Shown: positions 15,426 to 25,075 of the stretch, piece by piece
Numbering within the stretch: the stretch's first letter is position 1
How the letters are laid out: every line of letters begins with the position of its first letter
From: Deltaproteobacteria bacterium
Lineage (GTDB): Bacteria; Desulfobacterota; GWC2-55-46; UBA9637
Reading direction: 5' to 3'
NCBI GenBank assembly: GCA_030690165.1
Contig: JAUYHF010000051.1
Span: 1-64,000 of the forward strand
DNA length: 64,000 bases
The notes under the pieces: model-generated
The model's input: the letters and a program-made list of their open reading frames with translations, nothing else
What the model was told of the DNA's origin: nothing
Database searches by the model: none
Translations under genes and position numbers: made by a program

Positions 15426-16243
15426 AAATCAATTTTACAAAGATGCACGGCATTGGAAATGATTTTATCGTCATTGACTGCCGCAAGAAAAAGATTGCAG
15501 GGCTTTCAAGGCTGATGAAAAAACTTTCTCACCGGCAGTTTGGCATCGGCTTTGACCAGGCGCTTTTTCTGCTGCCTTCAAAAAAAGCCGACTTCAGGAT
15601 GGACATCTATAATGCAGACGGCGGAAGGGTGGAGATGTGCGGCAACGGCATCAGATGTTTTGCGAAATATATCTGGGACAGAAACTTATCCAGAAAAGCA
15701 GTTCTGGAGATAGAAACCCTTGCAGGCATAATAAAACCAAAAAAGGCCGGCAGTCTTGTACAGGTTGATATGGGAGAGCCGATATTTGAAGGCAAAGATA
15801 TACCGGTAAACTTAAGCGGCAGAATAATAAAATATTCATTAAATATAGAAGGCATGGGGTTCAAAATAACCTGCGTCTCCATGGGCAACCCGCACTGCGT
15901 TATATTTACAGATGATGTTGATAATTTTCCTGTTGCCAAATACGGCCCGGCAATAGAAAATCATCCGCTCTTTCCCAAAAGGATAAATGTGGAGTTTGTA
16001 GAGATTGTAAATAAAAAAGAGATTGCTATGCGGGTCTGGGAAAGGGGAAGCGGCGAGACCCTTGCGTGCGGCACAGGCGCATGCGCAGCCCTTGTGGCTG
16101 CCAATCTGAACGGCCTTGCTGAAAGAAAGGTTGTTGTTCATCTTGCAGGCGGAGACCTTAAGATTGAATGGTCTTTGAAAGACAATCATGTATATATGAC
16201 TGGCCCTGCAACAGAGGTATTTGAAGGGGTGGCGGAAGTTTAG
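15422..16243 (+). CDS. dapF: Diaminopimelate epimerase
   Basis: Converts LL- to meso-diaminopimelate for lysine and peptidoglycan. The two catalytic Cys are present: Cys73 in MCGNGIRC and Cys216 in LACGTGACAA. The N-terminal HGIGNDFIVID signature is intact and the 273-residue length is typical. The start overlaps the birA stop by 4 bases, so the pair is translationally coupled. Confidence 0.96.
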   Translation: MKINFTKMHGIGNDFIVIDCRKKKIAGLSRLMKKLSHRQFGIGFDQALFLLPSKKADFRMDIYNADGGRVEMCGNGIRCFAKYIWDRNLSRKAVLEIETLAGIIKPKKAGSLVQVDMGEPIFEGKDIPVNLSGRIIKYSLNIEGMGFKITCVSMGNPHCVIFTDDVDNFPVAKYGPAIENHPLFPKRINVEFVEIVNKKEIAMRVWERGSGETLACGTGACAALVAANLNGLAERKVVVHLAGGDLKIEWSLKDNHVYMTGPATEVFEGVAEV

Positions 16244-16261
16244 TCTGAAAGGAGATTTTCC

Positions 16262-16576
16262 ATGTCCGAATTCAAAGATGTAACTGTAGTAAAAAAGGCC
16301 AATGTCTATTTTGACGGAAAGGTGACAAGCCGCACCGTTATCTTTGGCAACGGCGCTAAAAAGACGCTTGGAATCATGCAGCCCGGCGAGTATGAGTTCA
16401 ATACCGGCAAGGCCGAGATTATGGAGATAATGACGGGAGATTTGGATGTCCTGCTTCCCGGACAATTAAAGTGGAAAAAGATAAAAAGCGGCGAATCCTT
16501 CGATGTCTCCGCCAATTCAAAGTTTAAGATGAGAGTTAAAAGCCTGTCGGATTATTGCTGCTCGTTTGTTGATTAG
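16262..16576 (+). CDS. ppnP: Pyrimidine/purine nucleoside phosphorylase (PpnP family)
   Basis: A 104-residue single-cupin protein of the DUF1255 (YaiE) family, whose members split a wide range of nucleosides with phosphate. The family features seen are the opening [18 protein letters not shown], the [11 protein letters not shown] segment, the [17 protein letters not shown] core and the Phe-rich C-terminus. AAAGGAG lies upstream of ATG 16262. It follows dapF closely and may share its transcript. Confidence 0.9.
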   Translation: MSEFKDVTVVKKANVYFDGKVTSRTVIFGNGAKKTLGIMQPGEYEFNTGKAEIMEIMTGDLDVLLPGQLKWKKIKSGESFDVSANSKFKMRVKSLSDYCCSFVD

Positions 16577-16618
16577 CGATGTGGCAGGCTGCGCCTGTCC
16601 AAAATATGCGACAAAACC

Positions 16619-18463
16619 ATGCCAAAAAATAATTATCTGAAATTGGGCATACCCTTCCTTATTTTATTTCTACTCATATCCACGATTATTTTGAGAGCCT
16701 TTTTTGTTGATACCTTGTCTGCGCTTTCCATTGCAACCGTGCTTTCACTGTCGCTTGTCATCATCTATCTTTACTACATCATTACCGAAGAGATGGCAAT
16801 GAGAAAAAGGGTGGAAGGGCGGCTTTTATCTATTGAAAAAAGCGCCAGCCTTGGCAAGCTTTCAGATTCCAATCATGATGCCGACACCCCTGCAGCCTCC
16901 CTCTCCCTCCAACTCACGGAGGGGAACAGGGGTATGGCGTGGAGTGAAAAAGAGAAGGTCTATTTTGGTTCTGCATATGAGATAACTAATTCAATATCAG
17001 CACAATTGGCAATGCTGAAAAAAATACTCGGCTGCCACAATTGTATATTGTTTGACGCTGGTGGAAAAGGACTTATCTTTATCGCTAATTCATCTGCAAA
17101 TGAAGATATACATTACGAGCTTCCCAATGAGAGTAATGGAAGCCTTTTAAGCTGGGTAGCAGAACATAAGGTCCCTTTGCGTATTGCCCATGTCAGGGAT
17201 AAAAAAGGCATAAACTACTACATCAGGGATAAGGGCATAGAATCTTTTTTGGCTGTACCTGTATTTGACAAAAAAGATGAACTAAGGGCCATCCTCTGCG
17301 CAGATAGCCGGGGAAAAGATGCCTTCAACCCTGATGCAGAAAGGCTTTTAACCTTTGCCGGCAACAGTATCTCGGAGTTTATGGAAAATGTTACAAAACT
17401 TAGCAAGATGAAAATAGAGGCGTCAGAGTTTATGGCATTTTACAGATTGAGCAAAATGTTTGCCTCTACGCTTAAGCTTGACGAAATACTTGATATTGCA
17501 GTTACATTCAGTAAAGAGATTGTTGACTATGATATGGCCGTCTTCTCACTGAAAGAAGAACCTGAAACATTAAAGGTAGCCGCGGCAAAGGGTTTCAGAG
17601 CCGCTGATATGGTTAATAAAATATTTAAACCATATGAGAGCATAATAGGATGGGTCATTAAAAACAGCAAGCCTCTCTTCTTCTCAGATTTTCAGGGAGA
17701 TAAAAGAGATGCGCTGATATTTCCATGGATATCTCTGCCAATACGCTCTCTCATATGCCTTCCCTTATGCGTAAAAGACGATACCATCGGCGTATTTTTT
17801 ATAGCAAGCAAGAAAGAGAATTTTTTCTCAGCTTATGAAACAAAGATATTTGAGGTTATTGCCGCGCATACCGCCACCCAGATACAGAATGCCATGATGT
17901 ACCAGCAGATGGAAAAAATGGCTACAACAGACGGCCTTACCGGACTTTTTAATCACAGGCATTTTCAGGAAATGCTGTCAAGGGAATTGGAAAGGGCGGA
18001 ACGATACAATGAAAAGGTTTCCCTTCTCCTTGTTGATATAGACCATTTTAAAAAGGTTAATGACACATACGGCCATCCGGCAGGTGATAAAATATTAAAG
18101 GGGGTAGCAAAGATACTGACGTCATCCATAAGGGGTATTGATGCGGCGGCAAGATACGGAGGAGAGGAATTTGCCGTTATCCTTGTTAATACAGACGGCA
18201 AAGGGGCATTAGAGACAGCGGAGAGGATCCGCAGGGTAATGGAATACAGCAAGTTTAATATCGGCAGTACCTCCATAAAGATAACGAGCAGTCTGGGAAT
18301 TGCCGTATTTCCTGGCGACACAGGTGTAGATGACGGCGCTCAAAGACTCCTTATCTCCAGAGCAGACAACGCTTTATATCTGGCAAAAAAGGAGGGGAGA
18401 AATATGGCATATCTGTTTAAAGATGTATCAGATAGGATAACAAGTATAGCTAAGCAAGGATAA
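16619..18463 (+). CDS. Membrane-anchored GAF-GAF-GGDEF diguanylate cyclase
   Basis: A 614-residue c-di-GMP synthase. Two N-terminal membrane helices (about 6-28 and 32-52) are followed by a linker, two GAF-like sensor regions (about 120-260 and 275-425) and a GGDEF domain with GGEEF at 514-518. An inhibitory-site RxxD (505-508) lies five residues before it, so product feedback is likely. The linker contains about 16 residues (near 91-106) encoded by a GC-rich palindromic segment at 16889-16937 that looks inserted. The gene converges on the next one with 2 bases between them. Confidence 0.9.
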   Translation: MPKNNYLKLGIPFLILFLLISTIILRAFFVDTLSALSIATVLSLSLVIIYLYYIITEEMAMRKRVEGRLLSIEKSASLGKLSDSNHDADTPAASLSLQLTEGNRGMAWSEKEKVYFGSAYEITNSISAQLAMLKKILGCHNCILFDAGGKGLIFIANSSANEDIHYELPNESNGSLLSWVAEHKVPLRIAHVRDKKGINYYIRDKGIESFLAVPVFDKKDELRAILCADSRGKDAFNPDAERLLTFAGNSISEFMENVTKLSKMKIEASEFMAFYRLSKMFASTLKLDEILDIAVTFSKEIVDYDMAVFSLKEEPETLKVAAAKGFRAADMVNKIFKPYESIIGWVIKNSKPLFFSDFQGDKRDALIFPWISLPIRSLICLPLCVKDDTIGVFFIASKKENFFSAYETKIFEVIAAHTATQIQNAMMYQQMEKMATTDGLTGLFNHRHFQEMLSRELERAERYNEKVSLLLVDIDHFKKVNDTYGHPAGDKILKGVAKILTSSIRGIDAAARYGGEEFAVILVNTDGKGALETAERIRRVMEYSKFNIGSTSIKITSSLGIAVFPGDTGVDDGAQRLLISRADNALYLAKKEGRNMAYLFKDVSDRITSIAKQG

Positions 18464-18465
18464 TA

Positions 18466-19113
18466 CTATCTTCTCACAGCCTCTATCAAAAACCGTTTAG
18501 TCTTGCTATTTGATTTTGGACAAACAAATTCAAGCCTGTTAACTTTTAGCTCATTGTCTTGAAGAACAAAAAGCATTTCCTGTAATCTTGTCAGAGGGTA
18601 TATATAGCAGAGCCTTCCATTTTCAGCCACAAGGTATTTTGAAATTTTTATGAGGTCAGAAAATGAGCAGGTAATCTCCATCTTTGCGACTCTCTTTTCG
18701 CTGGATGGGCTTATTCTGCCGGATTTGTGTTTTGTATATGGAGGATTGCTGATAACAACAGAGAATGAACCTTTTTTGAAAAGGCTGCGATGAATAATAT
18801 CTCTCAAATCACCTTTGACTATCTTAATTCTTGACGAGAGATTATTGAATACAACATTTCTCTTTGCAATATCCGCCAAACCTTCTTGAATCTCCATCCC
18901 TACAATATTTTGAATCTGTGATTTTTGCGCAAGGATGAGAGGAATTACCCCGGAACCGGCGCCCAGGTCAATGACAGAATCATCAGGTTTTAAAGGCAGG
19001 ACAAAATTGGCAAGCTGAACAGAATCATCTGAAAATCTATAGCCGTTTTTCTTCTGGATTATCCTGAACTCCCCCAATTTGTCAAGGGTTTCCTCCGGAT
19101 TGATTAAAGGCAT
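18466..19113 (-). CDS. TrmN6-like tRNA1(Val) (adenine-N6)-methyltransferase
   Basis: An S-adenosylmethionine-dependent methyltransferase of 215 residues. It has the motif I region VIDLGAGSGVIPL and the amino-methyltransferase motif NPPY (about 122-125) used for exocyclic amines. The N-terminal GYRFSDDSVQLANFV is characteristic of the COG4123 group that includes E. coli TrmN6, which modifies A37 of tRNA-Val. The exact substrate is inferred from the family. It is the last gene of a long minus-strand run. Confidence 0.82.
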   Translation of the reverse strand: MPLINPEETLDKLGEFRIIQKKNGYRFSDDSVQLANFVLPLKPDDSVIDLGAGSGVIPLILAQKSQIQNIVGMEIQEGLADIAKRNVVFNNLSSRIKIVKGDLRDIIHRSLFKKGSFSVVISNPPYTKHKSGRISPSSEKRVAKMEITCSFSDLIKISKYLVAENGRLCYIYPLTRLQEMLFVLQDNELKVNRLEFVCPKSNSKTKRFLIEAVRR

Positions 19114-19125
19114 ATTTCCTAATTC

Positions 19126-20484
19126 CTAATCTTCTACCACCTCATCCCTGCCAATCGGATTTATCAACAGGCCTGATAAAAGTTTGGGGTAGAAATATGT
19201 AGACTTCTGCGGCATAACATGGCCTGCTGCCGCAACCGCCTTTACCTGTTCAATCTTTGTTGGATTCAGGAGAAATGCCATCTGCCTTCCACCCTTTCGC
19301 GCCTCTTCAATTGCCTCGTCCATCCCTTTAACATATACTATATTTTCCTGATTTTCCTGGGCCGTGCTGCTTATGCCTAATATATTATTCAGGATAAGGG
19401 CATGAAGCACTGTAACATCAAGGGATTTAAAAACCTCGGAGATAGAACTTCCAAACGCCTTATCCATTATGTCTTTTCCTTTTAATGTAAGGACAAAGTA
19501 TGAATCGATACCATTTATATAAAGGCCAAAACTGGGAAGCCCTGCCCCTTTTTCTTCCATTTTTCTATAAACTTCCTTTCTAACCTTTGGCTCAATCCTC
19601 AAATCCCATTTAATCTCTTCAATATTAAAAAATGGGGAGCAGTTTGCAAAAAATGTTTTTGAATCAAATTTCGAAACATTGTGTATGATGCGGTGGGTAG
19701 GCATGATTGTCATTCCCTCATCGTCCATGTTGGAAAAATACATCATCACATAGTTGAATGCCTCTTTTCCTGTGTAATCATCCGATTTTTCTCTCATCAT
19801 ATTCCTGTAGTTCAGGGCAGTTTCATATCTGTGGTGGCCGTCCGCTATAAAGAGCGGTTTTTGAGACATAATCTCTGCAATCTTTTTTATTATTTCAGGC
19901 CTGTCAACCCTCCAGACCTTACTCTCAACACCATCGTCATCCGAAACATCAATAATAGGCGAACCATTTACACAGCAGTCTTCCAAAAGCCTGTTTACTA
20001 TCTTTTGCGGCTCGGAATATATGGAAAATATGCAGCTGAAATTTGTATGACATGCCTCCATGAGTTTGAGTCTGTCGGCCTTTGGACCGGCAAGGGTCTT
20101 TTCATGAGGATGTATGCCGCCCTTGCCAAATTCCTCCAATTTTGCCAGCGCTATAAAACCCTTTCGTGTCCTTCGCTGCCCATCCTTCAATTTGTAGACC
20201 TGAACATAATAGTAGATGGCGGGTTTTACATCCCTGACAAGGGTCTTCTCATCCTGCCATTTCTTAAAATCAAGAGCAGCCCTTGAATATCTGTCATTGC
20301 CAGGGGTGTCGTCTGGAAATACCTTTCCAAGTATCAGCCTTATAATATTTTGCGGATGTCTCTCGTAAAGCCTGCCCTGAAATTCAGGAGAAATTACATC
20401 ATAGGGCGGCGCCATCACCTTGTTTAAATCCCCCGCCTTTTTAGGATTGTAGAGTATGCCTCTAAACGGCGCTATCTTTGCCAT
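19126..20484 (-). CDS. DUF1015 family protein of unknown function
   Basis: A 452-residue soluble protein recognisable as DUF1015 from its opening IAPFRGILYNP, the MAPPYDVIS segment, HPHEKTLAGPKADRLKLM and the IADGHHRYETALNYR motif. The conserved His, Asp and Arg residues suggest an enzyme, but I know of no established reaction and do not assign one. It lies between ptsI and the TrmN6-like gene, with short gaps on both sides. Confidence 0.85.
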   Translation of the reverse strand: MAKIAPFRGILYNPKKAGDLNKVMAPPYDVISPEFQGRLYERHPQNIIRLILGKVFPDDTPGNDRYSRAALDFKKWQDEKTLVRDVKPAIYYYVQVYKLKDGQRRTRKGFIALAKLEEFGKGGIHPHEKTLAGPKADRLKLMEACHTNFSCIFSIYSEPQKIVNRLLEDCCVNGSPIIDVSDDDGVESKVWRVDRPEIIKKIAEIMSQKPLFIADGHHRYETALNYRNMMREKSDDYTGKEAFNYVMMYFSNMDDEGMTIMPTHRIIHNVSKFDSKTFFANCSPFFNIEEIKWDLRIEPKVRKEVYRKMEEKGAGLPSFGLYINGIDSYFVLTLKGKDIMDKAFGSSISEVFKSLDVTVLHALILNNILGISSTAQENQENIVYVKGMDEAIEEARKGGRQMAFLLNPTKIEQVKAVAAAGHVMPQKSTYFYPKLLSGLLINPIGRDEVVED

Positions 20485-20532
20485 TCATATCTCCTTTTAA
20501 TAAATACAGGAACCTCAGCCTTAACCTGTCTG

Positions 20533-22302
20533 TTAACTATATTCATCCGGGAAGCGCTTCTTCATCTCATCCCTTATAAATCTTTCTATCTCGCCGGCAG
20601 TGGAAAACGCAAGGGCAGTCTCCGCTATCTCTTTTGCATCTGAATACTTAATAGACCTGATTATCTTTTTTACCTTCAGGATTGAAAGGGCGTTCATGCT
20701 CAACTGGTCTAATCCGAGGCCCAATAGAATCAGGGCGTGTTCCGGCTCACCTGCCATCTCTCCGCATACGCCAACGGCAATGTTGGCGTTATGCGCCGCA
20801 TCCACAATATGTTTTATAATACGGAGCGCCGCCGGGTGCAGGGGTTCATATAAATATGCCACATGCTCATTGACCCTGTCTATAGCAAGGGAATACTGAA
20901 GAAGATCGTTTGTGCCTATGGAAAAAAAATCCACCTCTCTTGCAAGGATATCTGCAATAATTGCAGCAGACGGAACCTCTATCATTGCGCCTACAAATAT
21001 CTTGGGATTAAATGGTTTTTGCTCTTTCCTCAATTCTTCTTTGGCCTCCTCCATAATGGCCTTTGCCTTTCTCAGTTCCTCCATCCCTGATATCATGGGA
21101 AACATTATTTTAATATTTCCATATACGCTGGCCCTAAGTACCCCTTTAAGCTGCGTCTTAAAGATATCCGGCTCCTTGAGACAAAAGCGGATAGCCCTCA
21201 GTCCCATAGCGGGATTCATCTCCGGAGCAAGCTCCATCTGAGAAAGAAATTTATCTCCGCCTATGTCAAGTGTGCGGATAATTGTCGGGTGAGGAGAAAC
21301 CCTTTCAACTACATCCTTATAAACCTTGAAGTGTTCATCCTCGGTAGGAAGATCTTTCCTGTTCAGATATAAAAACTCGGTCCTGTAAAGCCCGATACCT
21401 TCAGCCCCGTGGTCAATAAGGGATGGTATCTCTTCTACCATTTCTATATTCCCCATAAGCCTTACCCTTCTGCCGTCCAGCATCTCAGCCGGTAATTTTT
21501 TGTAGTGATGGAGTAATTTCTCGTAATCAGAGTACTGCCCCTTTTTCTTTTCATAGTCCCTGATAACCTTTTTAGACGGGTTTATGACCACCATGCCGCT
21601 TGTGCCGTCTATAATAAGCGTATCTCCTGCATTTACCTTCTGGGTTATGTTTTCCAGACCGACAACTGCTGGTATTTCAAGAGACCTGGCCACAATGGCT
21701 GTATGGGATGTCTTTCCGCCGATGTCTGTTAAAAATCCCAAAACCTTCCCCTTCACCATCTGGACGGTGTCAGTTGGCGCAAGGTCATGGGCAATCACGA
21801 TTACCTCTTCCTTTATCTCCGCAATGGTCTCATGTTTTTTCCCCATGAGATTTTTTAAAACCCGGTCGCAGATGTGGTCTATGTCCGAACCCCTCTCCCG
21901 TATATATTCGTCATCAACAGAGTCAAAGAAATCCCTTATCTCTTTCATGACCATCCGGATAGCCCATTCTACGTTGACCTTTTCCTTTTTAATGGTCTTT
22001 ATTGTATCGTCTATGAGCATCTTATCTTCCAGCATCAAAAGATGCGCATCAATGATGCGGATGTGCTCTTTGCCCTTCACATCATTTAAAAGTTTATTTC
22101 TTATCTTCAGGAGTTGATCCTTTGATTCCTGAACCGCTTTTTTAAACCGTTTTACCTCTAACGGGATATAAGCCAAGTCTAAATAACAGTAGGCAGGCGT
22201 CTCCAATCTTCCGCCCTCCACAAGAAACGCCCCGCCAATGCTTATGCCTGGTGAAACGCCTATGCCCTTTAATACAATGTCAGTTCTGCCGGGTTCAACC
22301 AT
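20533..22302 (-). CDS. ptsI: PTS enzyme I (phosphoenolpyruvate--protein phosphotransferase)
   Basis: Transfers phosphate from phosphoenolpyruvate to HPr, the first step of the phosphotransferase system. The 589-residue protein starts MVEPGRTDIVLKGIGVSPG at 22302. The phospho-accepting His is His200 in GGKTSHTAIVAR, and the phosphoenolpyruvate-binding C-terminal domain has GTNDLLQYSLAIDR and VCGEMAGE with the active Cys. The ATG shares one base with the ptsH stop (TAATG). A longer upstream frame exists, but it lies inside ptsH and is rejected. Confidence 0.95.
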   Translation of the reverse strand: MVEPGRTDIVLKGIGVSPGISIGGAFLVEGGRLETPAYCYLDLAYIPLEVKRFKKAVQESKDQLLKIRNKLLNDVKGKEHIRIIDAHLLMLEDKMLIDDTIKTIKKEKVNVEWAIRMVMKEIRDFFDSVDDEYIRERGSDIDHICDRVLKNLMGKKHETIAEIKEEVIVIAHDLAPTDTVQMVKGKVLGFLTDIGGKTSHTAIVARSLEIPAVVGLENITQKVNAGDTLIIDGTSGMVVINPSKKVIRDYEKKKGQYSDYEKLLHHYKKLPAEMLDGRRVRLMGNIEMVEEIPSLIDHGAEGIGLYRTEFLYLNRKDLPTEDEHFKVYKDVVERVSPHPTIIRTLDIGGDKFLSQMELAPEMNPAMGLRAIRFCLKEPDIFKTQLKGVLRASVYGNIKIMFPMISGMEELRKAKAIMEEAKEELRKEQKPFNPKIFVGAMIEVPSAAIIADILAREVDFFSIGTNDLLQYSLAIDRVNEHVAYLYEPLHPAALRIIKHIVDAAHNANIAVGVCGEMAGEPEHALILLGLGLDQLSMNALSILKVKKIIRSIKYSDAKEIAETALAFSTAGEIERFIRDEMKKRFPDEYS

Positions 22303-22589
22303 TATTCTTCTCCAAACTTCCCATCTATCAATGCCTGTAATACTGCAATTGCGTCTTTTGCATCCACCCCATTCGCCTTGATAATAATCTTGCTGCCGCA
22401 TCCGGCAGCAAGCATCATTACACCCATAATACTCTTTCCATTTACCTCCTGACCGTCTTTCTCAACAAAGATATCCGCGCCAAATTTGTTTGCTGCCTGC
22501 ACAAACTGCGCAGCCGCCCTTGCATGGAGACCAAGCTTGTTCACTATGGTAAATGTCTTTTTGATATAAGAATTTTCTTTAGCATTCAT
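22302..22589 (-). CDS. ptsH: PTS phosphocarrier protein HPr
   Basis: Small carrier that passes phosphate from enzyme I to enzyme IIA. His22 in GLHARAA is the enzyme I site, and Ser53 in NGKSIMG, exactly 31 residues later as in other HPr proteins, is the target of HPr kinase, whose gene lies a few genes upstream. ATG 22589 is preferred (AAGGG nine bases before it); TTG 22598 would add three residues. The gene sits between EIID and ptsI with almost no spacing. Confidence 0.93.
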   Translation of the reverse strand: MNAKENSYIKKTFTIVNKLGLHARAAAQFVQAANKFGADIFVEKDGQEVNGKSIMGVMMLAAGCGSKIIIKANGVDAKDAIAVLQALIDGKFGEE

Positions 22590-22590
22590 A

Positions 22591-23397
22591 TCAGCCAACC
22601 CTTTGGAGCATATTCATAACAATTAGAAATATAATTGCCGGTAAAAACAATAGATAAATCGCCAGAGAAACGGATATCCCTTTTCTTAAAAATATGGATA
22701 ATAATATCGTCGCAGTTGTTATAAAACCTGTTATCAAAAACAATTGATAAATCTGAACAGGCTGTATTCCAAACATCCCTGTCTTGAACAGCTTAAATAT
22801 CAAAGCTGCAACCATGATGCCAAGAAGGCCTGTAGCAATAATGCGAATCCTCAAAGCCTGCTCAGGCAATCCCAATGTTTTGATATATTCTACAACATCC
22901 TCGCCGAGTTTATATCCTTTATGCAAACCGAACCATCTCATCCAGATATGAAAAAGATTATATACCACAAGAAACACAATAGGCCCCCAGAGGCCCCCAG
23001 AGACCCCAGGTAAGATAAGCGCGGATAAAACTCCGAGGACAGAGGCAATGGGCCTTACAGATCCCCAGAAAAATGTATCTCCTATAGCGCCGTAAGGTCC
23101 TATAAGGCTTTCTTTAAAAGAAACAACTTCTTTTGCATCCAGTTTCCCATCTTTCACCTCTTCCTCCATTCTTATAACAGCGCCAAGAATGGGTGACGCC
23201 ATATATGGATGGGCATTATAAAAAACCATATGCCTTTTAAAGGCTGCAGAGGCCTGGTCTCTATCTTTGTAAATATCCTTTATCGCAGGGGCTATTGCAG
23301 ACGCAAATCCAAGACCTTGCATCTTTTCGAAACTCCATGCGGACTGAATGAAAAAGGAATTTAAAAAAACCTTAAATATGGTAAATCTGCCTATCAT
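22591..23397 (-). CDS. Mannose-family PTS EIID component
   Basis: Membrane partner of EIIC in the mannose-type sugar transporter. The 268-residue protein starts MIGRFTIFKVF at 23397, overlapping the EIIC stop as ATGA. Family features are SAWSFEKMQGLGF, the cytoplasmic segment with FNAHP-like YNAHPYMASPILGA, and GPYGAIGDTFFWGSVRP, followed by several membrane segments and a hydrophobic C-terminus. The sugar transported cannot be told from sequence. Confidence 0.9.
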   Translation of the reverse strand: MIGRFTIFKVFLNSFFIQSAWSFEKMQGLGFASAIAPAIKDIYKDRDQASAAFKRHMVFYNAHPYMASPILGAVIRMEEEVKDGKLDAKEVVSFKESLIGPYGAIGDTFFWGSVRPIASVLGVLSALILPGVSGGLWGPIVFLVVYNLFHIWMRWFGLHKGYKLGEDVVEYIKTLGLPEQALRIRIIATGLLGIMVAALIFKLFKTGMFGIQPVQIYQLFLITGFITTATILLSIFLRKGISVSLAIYLLFLPAIIFLIVMNMLQRVG

Positions 23398-24149
23398 CTT
23401 ATTACCGCCGCAAGGAGAGTAACAGCAAAAAATATTGTTACTAAGAATACAGTCAGAGACCTGCTGCCGTATACTGCGCTGTAGGCAGAAGAAAGACCTG
23501 TTACGCATGCGGCGCCAACGGCAAATGGCAAAGACATAACAACAACACGAGGCAAAAGTGGCAATAATATATACACGAGCAGCACGCCGCTAAACGTTAA
23601 AACAAATATCGTTAAAAGGTTTAAGGCAAAAAAAACACCAAGCCCTTTCAGATTATTTGTTCCAACGGCTTTAATAAGCCCTTTGTCCAATCCTGCAAGC
23701 ACAGTATTAAAAAGCCGTACATTAAAAACCCGCGCAGCGGCATCCGCTTTCCTGCAAATAATGTCCATAGGGATTACTATTAAAATTGCGAAACCCAGAA
23801 TAAAAAATATATCAGCGCTGCCAAATCCCCCCAAATACCAATTGGGAAAGACAGCAATATCCATTCCGCCTAACGTCTTTTGCCCTATAAGCGATACGGC
23901 TGTAATTACTACTGCCAGCATTGTCTCATGAGGCGGTATATAGCCTCCTATAGGAAGTCCGCCAATAAAAAGGAGTTCCAATACCCCGCCTATCAACAAA
24001 CCCGACATTGCATCACCCAATATATAACCAATGACAGGCGATGCAACAAGCGGCCTTGAAACCATTATCTGCAGGGCTGCAGTTCTATCAAGGGAAAGAA
24101 GCCCGCCCGCTGCAGACGCTAAAAAACACTGATAGACAACATCCTTCAA
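23394..24149 (-). CDS. Mannose-family PTS EIIC component
   Basis: A 251-residue polytopic membrane protein forming the translocation channel with EIID. The segment LDRTAALQIMVSRPLVASP followed by GYILGDAMSGLLIGGVLELLF and GGYIPPHETM is typical of EIIC of the mannose family. It overlaps both neighbours as ATGA, giving tight translational coupling of EIIB, EIIC and EIID. Substrate unknown. Confidence 0.9.
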   Translation of the reverse strand: MKDVVYQCFLASAAGGLLSLDRTAALQIMVSRPLVASPVIGYILGDAMSGLLIGGVLELLFIGGLPIGGYIPPHETMLAVVITAVSLIGQKTLGGMDIAVFPNWYLGGFGSADIFFILGFAILIVIPMDIICRKADAAARVFNVRLFNTVLAGLDKGLIKAVGTNNLKGLGVFFALNLLTIFVLTFSGVLLVYILLPLLPRVVVMSLPFAVGAACVTGLSSAYSAVYGSRSLTVFLVTIFFAVTLLAAVIR

Positions 24150-24637
24150 CTTCCCACTCCTGCCTTTAACATATCAACATGCCTATCCGAGGGCACAGCC
24201 CGTATATCCAACTCTATCCCCTGTTTTAAGAGATATTGCAATATATCCTCATCCTCTTTGTCAATGTATACAGACGGGGTAATCTCTCTCCCGTCTTGAC
24301 GGGCGTTATGATGATGGATATTCCCGATATTCACATTGGAAATTATGAATCCTTTATTATATGCCTGCAATAGCTCCTTCAGGGTAGAGAATATTATAAT
24401 TACCCTTTCTTTGTTCATATCCTCTGACATTACATCTATTAGCGCTTCTTCTATGCCTTCAACCTTTATCGCCAGGGCCGTTGAACTACATGACTCTATG
24501 GCAATCCTCTGTATGAGATTATTTCTAACCGCATCGCTTGCAACTATAACCCGCGTTGCCTTGCAAAAGGGCGCCCATGCCTCCACTATCTGGCCATGAA
24601 CCAATCTGTCATCAACTCTAATCAGCACTATGCTCAT
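24146..24637 (-). CDS. Mannose-family PTS EIIB component
   Basis: Cytoplasmic phosphotransfer protein between EIIA and the sugar. The active His is His14 in VDDRLVHGQI, and the rest of the 163-residue chain follows the EIIB-Man pattern (MSEDMNKERVIIIFSTLKE, NVNIGNIHH). ATG 24637 has AAGG seven bases upstream; the GTG at 24643 would add two residues and overlap the EIIA stop. Order in the operon: EIIA, EIIB, EIIC, EIID, HPr, enzyme I. Confidence 0.92.
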   Translation of the reverse strand: MSIVLIRVDDRLVHGQIVEAWAPFCKATRVIVASDAVRNNLIQRIAIESCSSTALAIKVEGIEEALIDVMSEDMNKERVIIIFSTLKELLQAYNKGFIISNVNIGNIHHHNARQDGREITPSVYIDKEDEDILQYLLKQGIELDIRAVPSDRHVDMLKAGVGS

Positions 24638-24639
24638 TT

Positions 24640-25044
24640 TCACACCTTTCCCTTAAGCATCTCACTCGCCAGCACAATGCTTTTCTGGCCATACTCCTTC
24701 AAAAGCATCGCCAGTTCAGGGAGGGTCTTATCAGTTCTATGGCCGGTAAACTTCAGAAGCATTGGCAGATTCACGCCTGTCAATATCTCTACTTTGCCTG
24801 GTTCAAGGAACGAAAGGCCTATGTTTGACGGCGTACCGCCGAACATATCAGTCAGGATTATGACGCCATCCTCTTTGTTTATAGTTTTAATAGTATTAGA
24901 AATTGTATCGCTGATGCATTTTGCGCTGTCACAGGGATCAATAGAGATACATCTTACATTCTTCAGCCTGCCTGCTATGGCCTCGGCTGTAGCAACAAGA
25001 ACCTCTGCCAGTTTTCCATGGGTTATTATTATTGCGCCAATCAT
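24640..25044 (-). CDS. Mannose-family PTS EIIA component
   Basis: A 134-residue EIIA-Man domain protein that takes phosphate from HPr on His9 (IIITHGKLAE) and passes it to EIIB. The LTDMFGGTPSNIG segment is diagnostic of the family. The start is ATG 25044; an open frame continues upstream but runs through a heptamer repeat. The 34 bases ending at this start codon are nearly identical to those ending at the porC start (61249-61282) and provide a GGAG about 12 bases before the ATG. Confidence 0.92.
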   Translation of the reverse strand: MIGAIIITHGKLAEVLVATAEAIAGRLKNVRCISIDPCDSAKCISDTISNTIKTINKEDGVIILTDMFGGTPSNIGLSFLEPGKVEILTGVNLPMLLKFTGHRTDKTLPELAMLLKEYGQKSIVLASEMLKGKV

Positions 25045-25075
25045 AAGTCGCTTCGCTCCATTGAAAAATGCAAAT
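25042..25075 (-). repeat. 34-base leader element, copy A (before EIIA)
   Basis: The segment runs from the EIIA start codon into the adjacent heptamer repeat. It differs at only three positions from 61249-61282, which abuts the porC start codon in the same way. On the coding strand it reads GGAGCGAAGCGACTT followed by ATG. Two unrelated operons sharing an identical leader up to the ATG suggests a mobile leader. Confidence 0.65.

Noticed and set aside
22303-22401. N-terminal extension of enzyme I (33 residues)
   Set aside because: It lies wholly inside ptsH in another frame, and the family start is the ATG at 22302.
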